A stretch of DNA of 14,820 nt from contig CAWUKT010000123.1 of the NCBI GenBank assembly GCA_963923035.1, positions 1 to 14,820 of the forward strand, in the 5' to 3' direction. Both the position numbers and the translations under genes were made by a program. Below are positions 1 to 8,900 of the stretch, in pieces; position 1 is the stretch's first letter; each line of letters begins with the position of its first letter. This stretch comes from CAWUKT01 sp963923035 (GTDB lineage: Bacteria > Bacteroidota > Bacteroidia > J057 > JADKCL01). The notes beneath the pieces are model-generated. The model did not search any database and was not told the DNA's origin. It worked only from the letters and a program-made list of their open reading frames with translations.

Positions 1-393
1 TAAGGGCCCCAAGTTTATCAGGAGTTCCCGCGCGGGGCCCGGCGCCCGGGGCGGCGGGGCCGTTCGGGCAAACGGGAAATTCAATCGGCTGGGCGGTGAA
101 TGGAAAGAGGGGGAAGAGAAATGACATTAGGGTAAAGGGCGAATGAAAAAGGGGTGGGGAGGAATGAATTTACCGGGAAGGTGGGTGAATTCGGGAAAAA
201 GGTCAATTGGGTGGGGCAGGGGGGAAATGCAAATGGGTCAAGGGCCAAAAAGTTCGCCTAAAGTATATGTTCGTGAAGGAGGGAGAAATGGTTACATGAT
301 TTTTTTCAGGTTTCGTATTATCCATGATTCCAAACATAATAGTTTAACTTTCGTTAGTAGAAGTGATGACATAAACCTTCAAATTACCTAGCC
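1..393. other. Left non-coding flank, GC-rich head then purine-rich tract
   Basis: No believable gene is visible here. Bases 1-75 are extremely G+C-rich with many overlapping short inverted repeats built from GGGCCC/GCCCGGG units; the TTCCCG at about 25 and CGGGAA at about 73 could close a large stem, so this could be the end of a transcription unit lying to the left. From about 85 to 300 the plus strand is dominated by A and G with several runs of three to six Gs. From about 300 the composition switches abruptly to AT-rich, as expected for a promoter of the plus-strand gene starting at 394. A reading frame across 143-391 is just read-through of the purine-rich tract and is not called. Confidence 0.6.
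345..352 (+). promoter_or_regulatory. Candidate -7 promoter element for the SPFH gene
   Basis: The octamer TAACTTTC matches the Bacteroidota -7 consensus TAnnTTTG at all fixed positions except the last. It lies in the AT-rich segment 300-393 and would give a leader of roughly 35 bases before the ATG at 394. No clear TTTG-like -33 element is seen at the right distance, so the call is tentative. Confidence 0.3.
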
Positions 394-1299
394 ATGAATA
401 GATTTCTTTCACTATCAGCCATCCTCGTATCCTTGGCCGTGCTTTCTTCATGTACCACCATCCAGCAGGGTGAAGTCGGCGTCAAGCGGAAGCGCGGCAT
501 TATCAATCCCGTGCCCATCCTCGAAGGCCGTACCGGTGTCAACCCCTTCAACACTGTCGTTTTCAAAATCCCCACCCGTACCAAAAATCTCCAAATCAAC
601 CTTCCCTTGCCCTCGAAGGAAGGCCTGACCGTGGAGGCGGAAATCTCCATCATTTACCACCTCGACCCGATGGCGGCCCCTCAGCTGCTCAAGGATGTGG
701 GCCTCGATTACGAAACCCAAATGATCCTGCCCGTATTCCGCTCGGCGGCGTCCGATGTGGCGGCCCGCTTTTTCGCCAAGGACCTCCACTCCGGCGAGCG
801 TTCGGTGATCGAGTTGGAGATCAAAGAGAAAATGAACAAGAGTGTGGCCCAGCACGGAATTGTGATGGACAATGTGCTGATGAAGAGCATCAAGCTGCCC
901 AGCGGCTTGCAACGCACCATCGAACAAAAGCTGGAAGCGGAACAGAATGCCCAGCGGATGCAATTTGTGAAGCAGCAGGAAGAAGCCGACGCCGAACGGA
1001 AGGTCATTGAGGCGAAAGGCGAACAGCAGGTGGCCATTTTGCGGGCCGAAGGCGAAAAGCGCGTCGCCGAACTCAAAGCAGAAGGGGAAGCCAATGCCAC
1101 CATCACCCAAGCCAAGGCGGACGCCGAAGCCAACAAGCTCCTGTCGGAATCCATCACCGAGAAGGTGCTCCGGCTCCGTACCATCGACGCGGTCAAAGAC
1201 ATTTCATCATCTCCCAACAGCAAACTCATCGTCAATCCCGGCGGCACACCGATCTGGGGATTGGACCCCAACATGCTGAACATTGGAGAGACCAAGTAG
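394..1299 (+). CDS. SPFH/Band 7 (prohibitin-like) lipoprotein
   Basis: A 301-residue protein of the SPFH (stomatin/prohibitin/flotillin/HflK-C) superfamily. Residues 1-20 form a lipoprotein signal peptide ending in the lipobox LAVLSSC, predicting lipid attachment at Cys20. The SPFH domain follows (about 22-175), beginning with a typical QQGEVGV strand. Residues about 175-250 are a charged Ala/Glu/Lys-rich coiled coil with repeated AEGE-type heptads, the part by which prohibitins build rings. A short Gly/Pro-containing tail ends the protein. Family members scaffold membrane microdomains or modulate membrane proteases; no partner protease is visible here. The odd point is the anchor: most bacterial SPFH proteins carry a transmembrane helix, whereas this one has a lipobox, which would place it on the periplasmic face of a membrane. 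The ATG start is well supported because the signal peptide starts there. Family call sure, cellular role inferred. Confidence 0.9.
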   Translation: MNRFLSLSAILVSLAVLSSCTTIQQGEVGVKRKRGIINPVPILEGRTGVNPFNTVVFKIPTRTKNLQINLPLPSKEGLTVEAEISIIYHLDPMAAPQLLKDVGLDYETQMILPVFRSAASDVAARFFAKDLHSGERSVIELEIKEKMNKSVAQHGIVMDNVLMKSIKLPSGLQRTIEQKLEAEQNAQRMQFVKQQEEADAERKVIEAKGEQQVAILRAEGEKRVAELKAEGEANATITQAKADAEANKLLSESITEKVLRLRTIDAVKDISSSPNSKLIVNPGGTPIWGLDPNMLNIGETK

Positions 1300-1343
1300 C
1301 CGGCGCTTCGCCCACCCCAAGTAAATATCGGATATGAATACAA

Positions 1344-1367
1344 GGTCCCGGGTGAAAGCCCGGGGCC
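1344..1367 (+). terminator. Hairpin after the SPFH gene, terminator-like
   Basis: GGTCCCGGG (1344-1352) pairs along all nine positions with CCCGGGGCC (1359-1367), with one G-T wobble, around a six-base loop TGAAAG. The tail that follows is T-rich but interrupted (TATTTGCATGCTTGCTTTT), so termination may be incomplete. It sits 45 bases past the SPFH stop codon and just before the HAD gene, which suggests the two plus-strand genes are at most partly co-transcribed. Confidence 0.5.
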
Positions 1368-1394
1368 TATTTGCATGCTTGCTTTTGGGCTGCG

Positions 1395-2432
1395 ATGCCT
1401 CTTTTCTCAATCCCCTTTCCGAGCAGTTTCCACAGATTTGAATTAAATTCGGCATCAAAAGCGATAAACCATATCCGGATATCCATCGGGTTACTGTGCC
1501 TGTTCTTGTTCGCGGCCGCCCAGCCGGCGCTGGGCCAACGGAAGAAAGATCCGCTTTCCTTGTGGGAGGACACCCCGCAGAAAGCGGCCATCCTGGAATT
1601 TGTGACGGCGGTGACCGATCGCAGCAGCGATGACTTTGTCCCGGTCGCCGACCGGGTCGCCGTATTTGATTTTGACGGAACCGTGGGCTGCGAGAAGCCC
1701 ACCTATATGGAAGTCGCGCTGGCCATGCAGCAGCTCTGCCAAACTGCTCAAGCGCAGCCGGCCCTGCAACGCAATCCGCTCTACGACGCGGCCTGCCGCG
1801 AGGACCTCGACTACATCGACGACACCGTGTATTCGGCCTTGCTGCTCGCCTTTGAGCACTATCCCGAAACCGCTTACCAGGATTCGGTTGAGCAATTCCT
1901 CAGCACGGAGCTCCATCCCCGGTTCCAACGGCCTTACCGCGAGCTCACCTACGCCCCGATGGTCCAGCTCATCAACTTTTTGCGGCGGAAGCGCTTTTCA
2001 GTTTGGCTCTGCTCTGGTTCGCAGCAGGGCTTTGTGGGGACCTTTGGCACCCAACACCTGGAATTCCAATCCTGGGAAGTGATCGGCAGCACCGTGGAGC
2101 TGCGCTACGATACCCTGGCGTCGGGCGAGGTGGCCCTGACCCGGGAAGACGCGTTTCGGTCCCCATCGCCGGATGGGGAAGTCAAGGTCTTGCTGATCCA
2201 AAACCGGATGGGGAAGGCGCCGATCCTGGCCTTCGGCAATTCGATGGGCGACTTTGAGATGCTGGTATACACCCAATCCAATGCCTACCGGAACCTGGAA
2301 CTGATCCTGGTCCACGACGATGCCGAGGAATACGAATATTCGAATACCAGCTTGGAGTCCGAGGCCCAGGCCCGGGATTGGCTGCAAGTGGGGATGAAGG
2401 CGAACTTCCGGACGGTATTTGGGGAGGAGTAA
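1395..2432 (+). CDS. Exported HAD-family hydrolase (phosphatase-like)
   Basis: A haloacid dehalogenase superfamily protein of 345 residues if translated from the ATG at 1395. HAD motif I is DFDGT at residues 92-96 (Asp92 nucleophile, Asp94 acid/base). Motif II is the Ser in LCSGS (about 207). Motif IV is GNSMGDFEML with Asp286 for Mg2+. The spacing and the helical cap between motifs I and II resemble phosphoserine phosphatase-like HADs, so phosphomonoester hydrolysis is likely; the substrate is unknown. A hydrophobic stretch (ISIGLLCLFLFAAAQPALGQ) looks like a signal peptide cleaved after ALG or GQ, predicting a periplasmic enzyme, unusual for a HAD. The start is uncertain: a TTG at 1371 is in frame but abuts a hairpin, the ATG at 1395 leaves a long 30-residue n-region, and no ATG or GTG lies nearer the hydrophobic core. 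It ends 21 bases from the convergent OmpA-like gene. Confidence 0.82.
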   Translation: MPLFSIPFPSSFHRFELNSASKAINHIRISIGLLCLFLFAAAQPALGQRKKDPLSLWEDTPQKAAILEFVTAVTDRSSDDFVPVADRVAVFDFDGTVGCEKPTYMEVALAMQQLCQTAQAQPALQRNPLYDAACREDLDYIDDTVYSALLLAFEHYPETAYQDSVEQFLSTELHPRFQRPYRELTYAPMVQLINFLRRKRFSVWLCSGSQQGFVGTFGTQHLEFQSWEVIGSTVELRYDTLASGEVALTREDAFRSPSPDGEVKVLLIQNRMGKAPILAFGNSMGDFEMLVYTQSNAYRNLELILVHDDAEEYEYSNTSLESEAQARDWLQVGMKANFRTVFGEE

Positions 2433-2453
2433 AGTAAAACGCCTCCGCACCGG

Positions 2454-3371
2454 CTAGTTCTGGCTGCCGATCAGGTCGAAGAGTTCGTCGAGTTTGGGGG
2501 AAATGATGATTTCCGTGCGGCGGTTGGCGGCACGGGCCTCCGTAGTCTTTTCTTCCACCTTGGGAATGTACTCGCTGCGGCCGGAGGGAATGACGCGGGT
2601 GGGGGACAAACCGCTTTCCACCAGGATCCGGACCACTTCCGTCGAGCGCATCACGCTGAGGTCCCAGTTGTCCTTGATATCGCCTAGGTTCGCGACGGGG
2701 ACGTCATCGGTATGGCCCTCCACCATGATGGAGATGTCCTCTTGTTCCTTGAGCGCCCCGGCCAATTCGCGGAGGGCGGCCTGGCCATTCTGGTCGATCT
2801 TGGTACTGCCGGATGCGAAGAGAAGTTTGTTGGACAGGGAAACGTAGACCTTGCCATTCCGCACGTCCACCGTCAAGCCTTTGTCCCGAAAGCCCAACAG
2901 CGCGTCGGAGATGTTTTTCCGCAGCGCATTGACCACCGAATCCCGCTCGTTCAGCTTTCGTTCGACTTCCGACAAGCGCATTTCCCGCTCCCGCAAATCA
3001 CCCTGCAAACCTTCCAATTGGTCCAGCATTTCCTGCAACTTCTCCGAGCTGCGGTCCTTCAGTTTCGTATAGTTGTCTTTCAATTGATCGCAACTGGCCT
3101 GCAAGCTGCCCAACTCATCCCGCAATTCATCCTGGCGGGAAATCAGCTGGGTCGTATCCGTCGCCAGCGCCTTCCGGGCCTCCTCACAATCCGCCAACTC
3201 CTTTTCCAGTTCGGCCTTTTCCCCTTCCAGTTGCTTCATGTCCCGCTTGGCCGCCTTCAACAGGTCCTGGGTCGAATTCTTCAGGGTGGACAGTTCGTCG
3301 TATTTTTTCTTGGAGACACAGCCACTCAGCCCGAGGGCCAGGGCCATCACCAATATGATTCCTTTCTTCAT
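2454..3371 (-). CDS. OmpA-family peptidoglycan-binding lipoprotein with coiled coil
   Basis: A 305-residue outer-membrane lipoprotein. Residues 1-18 (MKKGIILVMALALGLSGC) are a textbook lipoprotein signal with Cys18 as the lipidated residue. Residues about 25-150 are a long Glu/Lys/Leu-rich coiled coil with few helix breakers. Residues about 170-295 are an OmpA/MotB-type domain: a LLFASGS strand, EGHTDD at 218-223, NWDLSVMR, and NRRTEI at 283-288, which carry the Asp and Arg that bind the diaminopimelate group of peptidoglycan. The likely role is to link the outer membrane to the cell wall, with the coiled coil as spacer. An in-frame ATG 42 bases upstream is possible but rejected: it precedes the signal peptide and lies upstream of a strong candidate promoter. 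The gene follows pbpC on the same strand across a gap of 133 bases and appears separately promoted. Confidence 0.92.
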   Translation of the reverse strand: MKKGIILVMALALGLSGCVSKKKYDELSTLKNSTQDLLKAAKRDMKQLEGEKAELEKELADCEEARKALATDTTQLISRQDELRDELGSLQASCDQLKDNYTKLKDRSSEKLQEMLDQLEGLQGDLREREMRLSEVERKLNERDSVVNALRKNISDALLGFRDKGLTVDVRNGKVYVSLSNKLLFASGSTKIDQNGQAALRELAGALKEQEDISIMVEGHTDDVPVANLGDIKDNWDLSVMRSTEVVRILVESGLSPTRVIPSGRSEYIPKVEEKTTEARAANRRTEIIISPKLDELFDLIGSQN

Positions 3372-3396
3372 AGCGTTGTCAGGTCTTTGTTCATTC

Positions 3397-3404
3397 CAAA
3401 GGTA
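3397..3404 (-). promoter_or_regulatory. Promoter -7 element for the OmpA-like lipoprotein gene
   Basis: On the minus strand this octamer reads TACCTTTG, an exact match to the Bacteroidota -7 consensus TAnnTTTG. A T-rich CTTTTTC lies about 19-22 bases upstream, near where a -33 TTTG would be expected. Transcription would begin at about 3390-3392, giving a leader of about 20 bases to the ATG at 3371 and excluding the upstream ATG at 3413 as the start. Confidence 0.6.
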
Positions 3405-3504
3405 GGGGATCAAAAGCCTGAAAAAGCCCGAAACTATGCACAGGAGGCCGGTTCGTTGGGAAAATGTGCAGCAGAATGGACAATGGAGAAGGAAAAAGGC
3501 CGAC

Positions 3505-5904
3505 TCAGGTGCCTTCGCTCCGGTTCAATACCCGGAAACTCCGTTGCAAGCGCCGACCCTGGGAATCGACCAGCGTCAGGGTATGCTTGCCCGGCCGCGG
3601 TCGCAATGCCATCTGGTGAAAATTCAGCGTTTTGCCCATGTACTCTGCATCGAGGTGCCAATGAACCTCCGTTTCCGGCTCCCGGTGGGCGATTTCAAAC
3701 ACCACCTGGCTCCGTTCCCCGTCCAGGTCCACGGGGACATAGACTTCCCGCTCCCCCTTCGGATAAATGAATTCCATCGGTCGGTCGCCCGCGTTGCCTT
3801 CCGCCCAGCCCGCACAATTCTCGTCCAAGGGTGGCAAGGGCCGGTAATCGAGGTGCTTGCGTTGGTACCATTCCGCTTGCGCGGGCGGCAAGATGAACCA
3901 GGCCTTGTGGACCATGTCTGAGGGCGAGGCGCATTCCGAGTGGACCCGGTGCTGCTCCGCCGCATCCAAATGCACCAATTGGTGGTAAGGGCAAGGCTTC
4001 GTCGACCGCCCCCGGCGGGGCACCTGCATCAGGTCCTGATCCGGGCAATCCAGACTGGCCCGGTGGCCACTCTGCCGGCAAACATGCACCTCCAGGAGGT
4101 CATCCCAGGGCGTTTCAAACCAGGTATTCGGCGTCTGGATCGCATTGAAAATGTCCAGCATGACCGGAGCGGCGGCTTTCACCCCCACCAGGCCGGGACG
4201 CCCCTCTCCATCGACATTGCCTACCCACACTGCTACCACATGCGTTGGCGTACATCCCACTGCCCAGGCGTCCCGGTATCCGTAGCTGGTGCCCGTTTTC
4301 CAGGCAATCTTTTTCGTAGAGGAGAACGCTTCCCAATGTTGGTCTGCGCCCGGCCGCGTCACTTCCAGCATCGCTTCCATCGTCAACCACGCAGCTCCTG
4401 CCCTGACCGGGCAGTCTGGTGTCAATTGCGGCTCCATATCGTAGGCCCGACTGCTGTCCCGAAGGAAATTCGGCGGGCGAAACGTCGCGGTTTCGTACTG
4501 GCCGTGGTGCTCGTCGTAGTGGTTGACCGAGCGGGCCAGGGAAGCGTACATGCCACTCAAATCCCACAGCGTAGCTTCTGCGCCTCCGAGAATCAGGGAC
4601 AATCCGTAGTGATCCGGATTCCGGGTCAGGGTGGTCATGCCGGTTTCCTGGAGGCGGTGGTAAAAGCGTTGGTGGCCGTATTGGTGGAGCATCCGAACGG
4701 CGGGGATATTGAGGGAGCGGGCCAATGCGCGATGGGCGGGAACAGCGCCGTCGTAGGTGCGGTGGTAGTTTTGGGGCGAATAGGAACCGAAATAGGTGGG
4801 CACATCCGGGACAAGGGTATTCGGGAGAATTTCGCCATCGTCCAACATCGCCGCGTAGAGAAACGGCTTCAGGATGCTGCCCGTACTGCGCTGCCCAATG
4901 GCCGCATCGACCCGGTGGCCATGCTCCGCTCCTGCCGCGAGCACATTGCCGTGGTAGGCCATCACGTCACCACTCGCAACATCGACGACAATCGCCGCCG
5001 CATTGTGGATGCCATTTTCCTGCAATTGGCGCTGGTGCCGCTCTAAAATGGCTGCCGTACGCTGTTGGAGGTGGATGTCCAGGGTCGTGACCTGCTTTTT
5101 GCCGCTGCCGTATTCCGATTGGATGCGGTTGAGGAGGTGCGGCGCCAATTCAGGGAGGGGATGGGGAGCTTGGGGCAATGGTTCCTGCATCGCGAGGGCG
5201 CAGGTCAGCGAGTCGATGACTTCGGCTTCCTGCATCCGGACCAGCAAGCGGTCCCGCTTGGCCTTCAGGGCATCGCGGTTGCGGCCCGGGTGGATGATCG
5301 AGGGATTGTTGGGGAGGACGGCGAGGGTCGCGGACTCGGCCCAGCTCAGTTGGTCCGGGCGGCGCGCGAAATAGCGCCAGGCGGCGGCGTCCAGCCCCAC
5401 CACATTGCCCCCGAAGGGGGCGTGGGAGGCGTACAGGGCCAGGATTTCCTCCTTGGAATAGCTCGCCTCTATCCGCGTGGCCACCCAGGCTTCGACCACT
5501 TTTTCCCAGACATTCCGTCCTTTTCCCTGCCGACTCAACCGCACCAACTGCATCGTCAAAGTACTTCCTCCGCTCACAATCCGCCGGTTCCGCACATTCT
5601 GTTCGACCGCCCGCCCAATGGCCAGGGGATTCACCCCCAGGTGTTGGTGGAAATGCTGGTCCTCAAAGGTCACGATGGCCTGCGCGAATTTTTCCGGCAC
5701 CGTATCAATCGGAGGGAAGCGCCATTGCCCATCGGCGGCAATCCGGGCGCCCAATAGGTTGCCCGTCCGGTCTTCAATGACCGTTGAATAGGGCGTTTCG
5801 AAAAGGGGACGGGGCAAAGAGAACCACCATCCGAGAACCAGGGCGCCGAGCCAAAGGAGCTTTTTCCAGTGGGGGCGGAACAATATGCGGAGTGTTTTTT
5901 TCAT
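3505..5904 (-). CDS. pbpC: Penicillin-binding protein 1C
   Basis: A 799-residue bifunctional peptidoglycan synthase of the PBP1C type. Residues about 13-30 form the N-terminal membrane anchor, leaving the rest in the periplasm. The glycosyltransferase 51 domain (about 45-225) has EDQHFHQHLG at 81-90 (Glu81 catalytic), GGSTLTMQL at 112-120 and KEEIL at 151-155. The transpeptidase domain (about 270-580) has the SxxK motif SILK (Ser343 nucleophile, Lys346), SLN at 397-399 and KTG at 536-538, so both activities should be intact. The C-terminal 90 or so residues (FIYPKGEREV onward) match the BiPBP_C domain that distinguishes PBP1C. It lies 56 bases after the alpha-2-macroglobulin gene on the same strand, the arrangement known from E. 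coli yfhM-pbpC, which supports a shared role in repairing or guarding the envelope. A hairpin in the gap may limit read-through. Confidence 0.96.
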   Translation of the reverse strand: MKKTLRILFRPHWKKLLWLGALVLGWWFSLPRPLFETPYSTVIEDRTGNLLGARIAADGQWRFPPIDTVPEKFAQAIVTFEDQHFHQHLGVNPLAIGRAVEQNVRNRRIVSGGSTLTMQLVRLSRQGKGRNVWEKVVEAWVATRIEASYSKEEILALYASHAPFGGNVVGLDAAAWRYFARRPDQLSWAESATLAVLPNNPSIIHPGRNRDALKAKRDRLLVRMQEAEVIDSLTCALAMQEPLPQAPHPLPELAPHLLNRIQSEYGSGKKQVTTLDIHLQQRTAAILERHQRQLQENGIHNAAAIVVDVASGDVMAYHGNVLAAGAEHGHRVDAAIGQRSTGSILKPFLYAAMLDDGEILPNTLVPDVPTYFGSYSPQNYHRTYDGAVPAHRALARSLNIPAVRMLHQYGHQRFYHRLQETGMTTLTRNPDHYGLSLILGGAEATLWDLSGMYASLARSVNHYDEHHGQYETATFRPPNFLRDSSRAYDMEPQLTPDCPVRAGAAWLTMEAMLEVTRPGADQHWEAFSSTKKIAWKTGTSYGYRDAWAVGCTPTHVVAVWVGNVDGEGRPGLVGVKAAAPVMLDIFNAIQTPNTWFETPWDDLLEVHVCRQSGHRASLDCPDQDLMQVPRRGRSTKPCPYHQLVHLDAAEQHRVHSECASPSDMVHKAWFILPPAQAEWYQRKHLDYRPLPPLDENCAGWAEGNAGDRPMEFIYPKGEREVYVPVDLDGERSQVVFEIAHREPETEVHWHLDAEYMGKTLNFHQMALRPRPGKHTLTLVDSQGRRLQRSFRVLNRSEGT

Positions 5905-5912
5905 GGCTGGTC

Positions 5913-5943
5913 AATAAAAGGGCCGCCAGCCGTAGCCGGCGAC
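5913..5943 (-). terminator. UACG-loop hairpin between macroglobulin gene and pbpC
   Basis: On the minus strand GTCGCCGGC pairs with GCTGGCGGC (nine pairs, two of them G-T wobbles) around the loop TACG, of the extra-stable cUNCGg tetraloop class. It is followed by CC and TTTTATTG. The arms lie at 5935-5943 and 5922-5930 on the plus strand. The T tract is short, so this may be an attenuator or mRNA-stabilising stem rather than a full terminator. A separate 13-base perfect dyad, ATTCACAATGAAT, lies at 5947-5959, right after the macroglobulin stop codon. Confidence 0.5.
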
Positions 5944-5960
5944 CCCATTCACAATGAATC

Positions 5961-8900
5961 TCAACTTTCGCCGGGCTTGACAATGGTGACCCATTTGCCC
6001 GGGATGCGGCTGCTAATGGCTTCGTCGTACATCGCTTCGCAGTAGACGGTGGGCAGGTAGAACCGTCCCAGGTAGGTGGCATTGAGCAAGAACCGGAAGG
6101 TTTTCGTCGTCGGTTCTTCGCGGCGGCCGTAGTAGTACCACCACCCGCGGGAATAGCCGTCACCGAGGTCGAAGTAGGTATAGACCCGGTCGTCCCGGAT
6201 GTCCTGGTACTCCGGCGTATCGGTGTCGGAGCCCCAATCGATCCCGTCCAGACGGGAATTGTGGATTTCCCAGCCCGAAGGGAAGATCTGCGTCAGGGCC
6301 AACTCGTCGAGGTCGCCCTGCTTGCCGGGGTTCTCGATGGTGACCTCACAGACAAAGTCCGTGCCCTGTTCCATCTCTGTGATGTCAATGTAATTGCCCT
6401 CCAGGTCGGTATAGCTCACCTCCATGTGCAGGTCCTTGTGGGCCTCGGTGCGGTTGTCGGTGAGCGGAGTGCCCTGACCCACCAGGCGGATGTTCAGATA
6501 GTTTTTGGAGAAGCCCTGTACTTCCACCTGGGCAGACGAAGCGTTCTTGGGGTCCCATTCGGTCTTGAAGACCGGTTTTTCGGTGTCGACTTTCTTCCAT
6601 TCACCGCCGTTGATGCGGTACTGGAAGGACATCTTCTTGCCCTGGCTGTAGCCGCTGTACCGGGACATGGCGAGGAGGGCGTAGCCAGTTTCGTGGGTGC
6701 TGAGGAAACGACCGGAGGAAAGCGTAGTGGAAATCTTCTTCGCAATGCCCTGGCCGCGGCTCCGTTGGTCGAGGATGCCCATGCACTCGAGGATGATGGC
6801 CTCGTCCCGGGTGGGGCCGCCGAAGGTATGGCCGAGTTCGCGGTAGTTGCCGACGGTGCTGTCGAGCTGTTGGCCGAGCTTGCGCGCCATTTCAGGCTGC
6901 CCGACGAGCTTGTAGGCCGCGGCGAGGCGCCATTGGGCGACCAAAGAGAGCTTGTCGGATTCCACTAGGCGGTTCATGGCCCCCAATTCCGGCTCTCCGG
7001 CCAGGGCGAGGAGGTACAGGCGGTCCGCTTGGATCAGGTCGTCCCCCGTGGTGCGGAAATACCAGCGCTTCGCGTTTTTCTGCTGGTACTTCAACCAGTC
7101 CTTGTAGAACTGCCGCGGGATATAGTAGCCGCGCTGCTTGGCTTCGACAATGAACTTGCCGCCGTAGTTCGATCCCCAGGGATGCGAATCGGTGCCACCG
7201 GGCCAGTAGGCCAGTCCGCCGTCGGAGGTCTGGAACTTGGTGGCAATCCGCTGGATGCCGGCCTTGACGTTTTTCTCGATTTTCTTCTTCTGGACACTGG
7301 TCAGGGGGACCAGCTCGTCCAGGAACAATTGGGCGAGGACGCCGGAGGTGGTCTGCTCGATGCAGCCGTGGGGGTATTGGATCAGGTACTGGGCGCGTTC
7401 GCCGAGGTTGATCGGCGGAATCCGGGAGACTTCGAGGATCCCATGATTGGTTCCGGCCATGCCGGGGTAGGTGAGCTTCTTGGCAAACTTTTGCCCTTGT
7501 TCGACCCCACCTTCCGTCACTTCCGACACCTGCGGATTGGAATTGCGCACTTCCAGATCAATTTCGTAGACCGAGACTTCCGCTCCTGCCTGGGCCGTCA
7601 CCTTGACCGTGCCCGTCCCGACTTTTTCCTTCACCTTCAACTCGAAATACGCCATCTGGTCTCCGGGCCGCTCAAAGCGCAAGCGCTGTTTCCGCTCCCC
7701 TTCGATCTCAAACAATCCATTTGTCTGGACCGTGACCGAGACATCCTTGATGTTTTTCTCCATCGCGAAGATCGTTACCGGCAACTTCACCTCTTCTCCC
7801 GGGCCCAGGACCCGAGGAAGAGTCGCGAGGGTCATCACCGGCTTCCGAACCGGGGTGCTCGCTTCCGTCGAGCCGTAGGCCGAGCCTTTCCGGGCCACGA
7901 CCATGGTCCGTACGGCCCCCACATAGTTCGGCATATCAAATTGATGCATGCGTTTCTGGCCGGGCTTCAGTTCGAAGGGCCCGAAAAACTTCACCACGGG
8001 ACGGAAACGGTTGACTTTGCTCCCTTCCTTCGGGGCCAAGCTACCATCCCCACCAATGCCCAACAGCTTGGTCAAATCGGCCCCGTAGGCACCGGCGACC
8101 TGATCGTACAGGTCCCAGGTCCGCACGTCGAGGGCTTCTTTCGGGTAGAATTCGGCCCAAGGATCGGGCGTTGCGAAGCGGGTCAGGTCTAACAGGCCTT
8201 CGTCCACCACGGCGACGGTATAGGTCATCCCGGCACCTTCGGCTTCGGCCACGGTCAGGCGCGCCTTTTCCATGGGCTTGAACGTTTTCGGGGTATAGAC
8301 CACGGGCCGAATCTTGGTCTCAGGATCGGTGACCTTGACCGGAGCCACTCCGTAGAGCCGCATGGGGCGATCGTTGCTGGTTTGGGCGTGCGGCTGGATC
8401 AACGTCACGTGGGCGTAGACATTCGGGGCCATGGCCCGGGTCGCGGGGAAGGTAAAGGCGGTGCTTTTTCCTCCGTTGGCATCCACCCAGGCCGTTTCCA
8501 GCACCTTGGAACCGGATTCAATGCTGACCAGGGCGCGGCTGCCCGGAGACATGGGAATGTTCAGCTGGACGGATTCGCCGACGGTATAGTCTTTCTTGTC
8601 GGTTTGCAGCGCCAACATCGTTGCGCCTCCGGGAGCCTCATCGCGGCTGGGACGCCACCAGGAATGGTAAGCATAGAAAATGGTGCCGGTGACATGGCCG
8701 TCGGGGTGCGTGACGCGGAGCAGGAAGCGCCCGCCGTCCTCAATTTTGAATTGGTAGTTGCCGGTGCCATTGGTCAGCTGGACCTTCTTGGAGGAGATTT
8801 TCTCCTGGTAAAAGCGTCCATTGTAATTGGTGAGCTCGTCGCGGCTGCGGTCCCACCACCAGCGCCAGTTCACGCGGTACAGGTCCACGGTCACGGATTG

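Noticed and set aside
143..391. 82-residue plus-strand reading frame before the SPFH gene
   Set aside because: Its translation is Gly/Arg/Lys low complexity forced by the purine-rich tract, it has no recognisable domain, and it runs over the AT-rich promoter region of the next gene.
2423..2446. GGAGG/CCTCC inverted repeat in the gap between the convergent HAD and OmpA-like genes as a bidirectional terminator
   Set aside because: Only five pairs with a 14-base loop and no T tract on either side; too weak to call.
3372..3413. Longer N-terminus of the OmpA-like lipoprotein starting at 3413
   Set aside because: It would place 14 polar residues before a perfect lipoprotein signal peptide and starts upstream of the best promoter match in the window.
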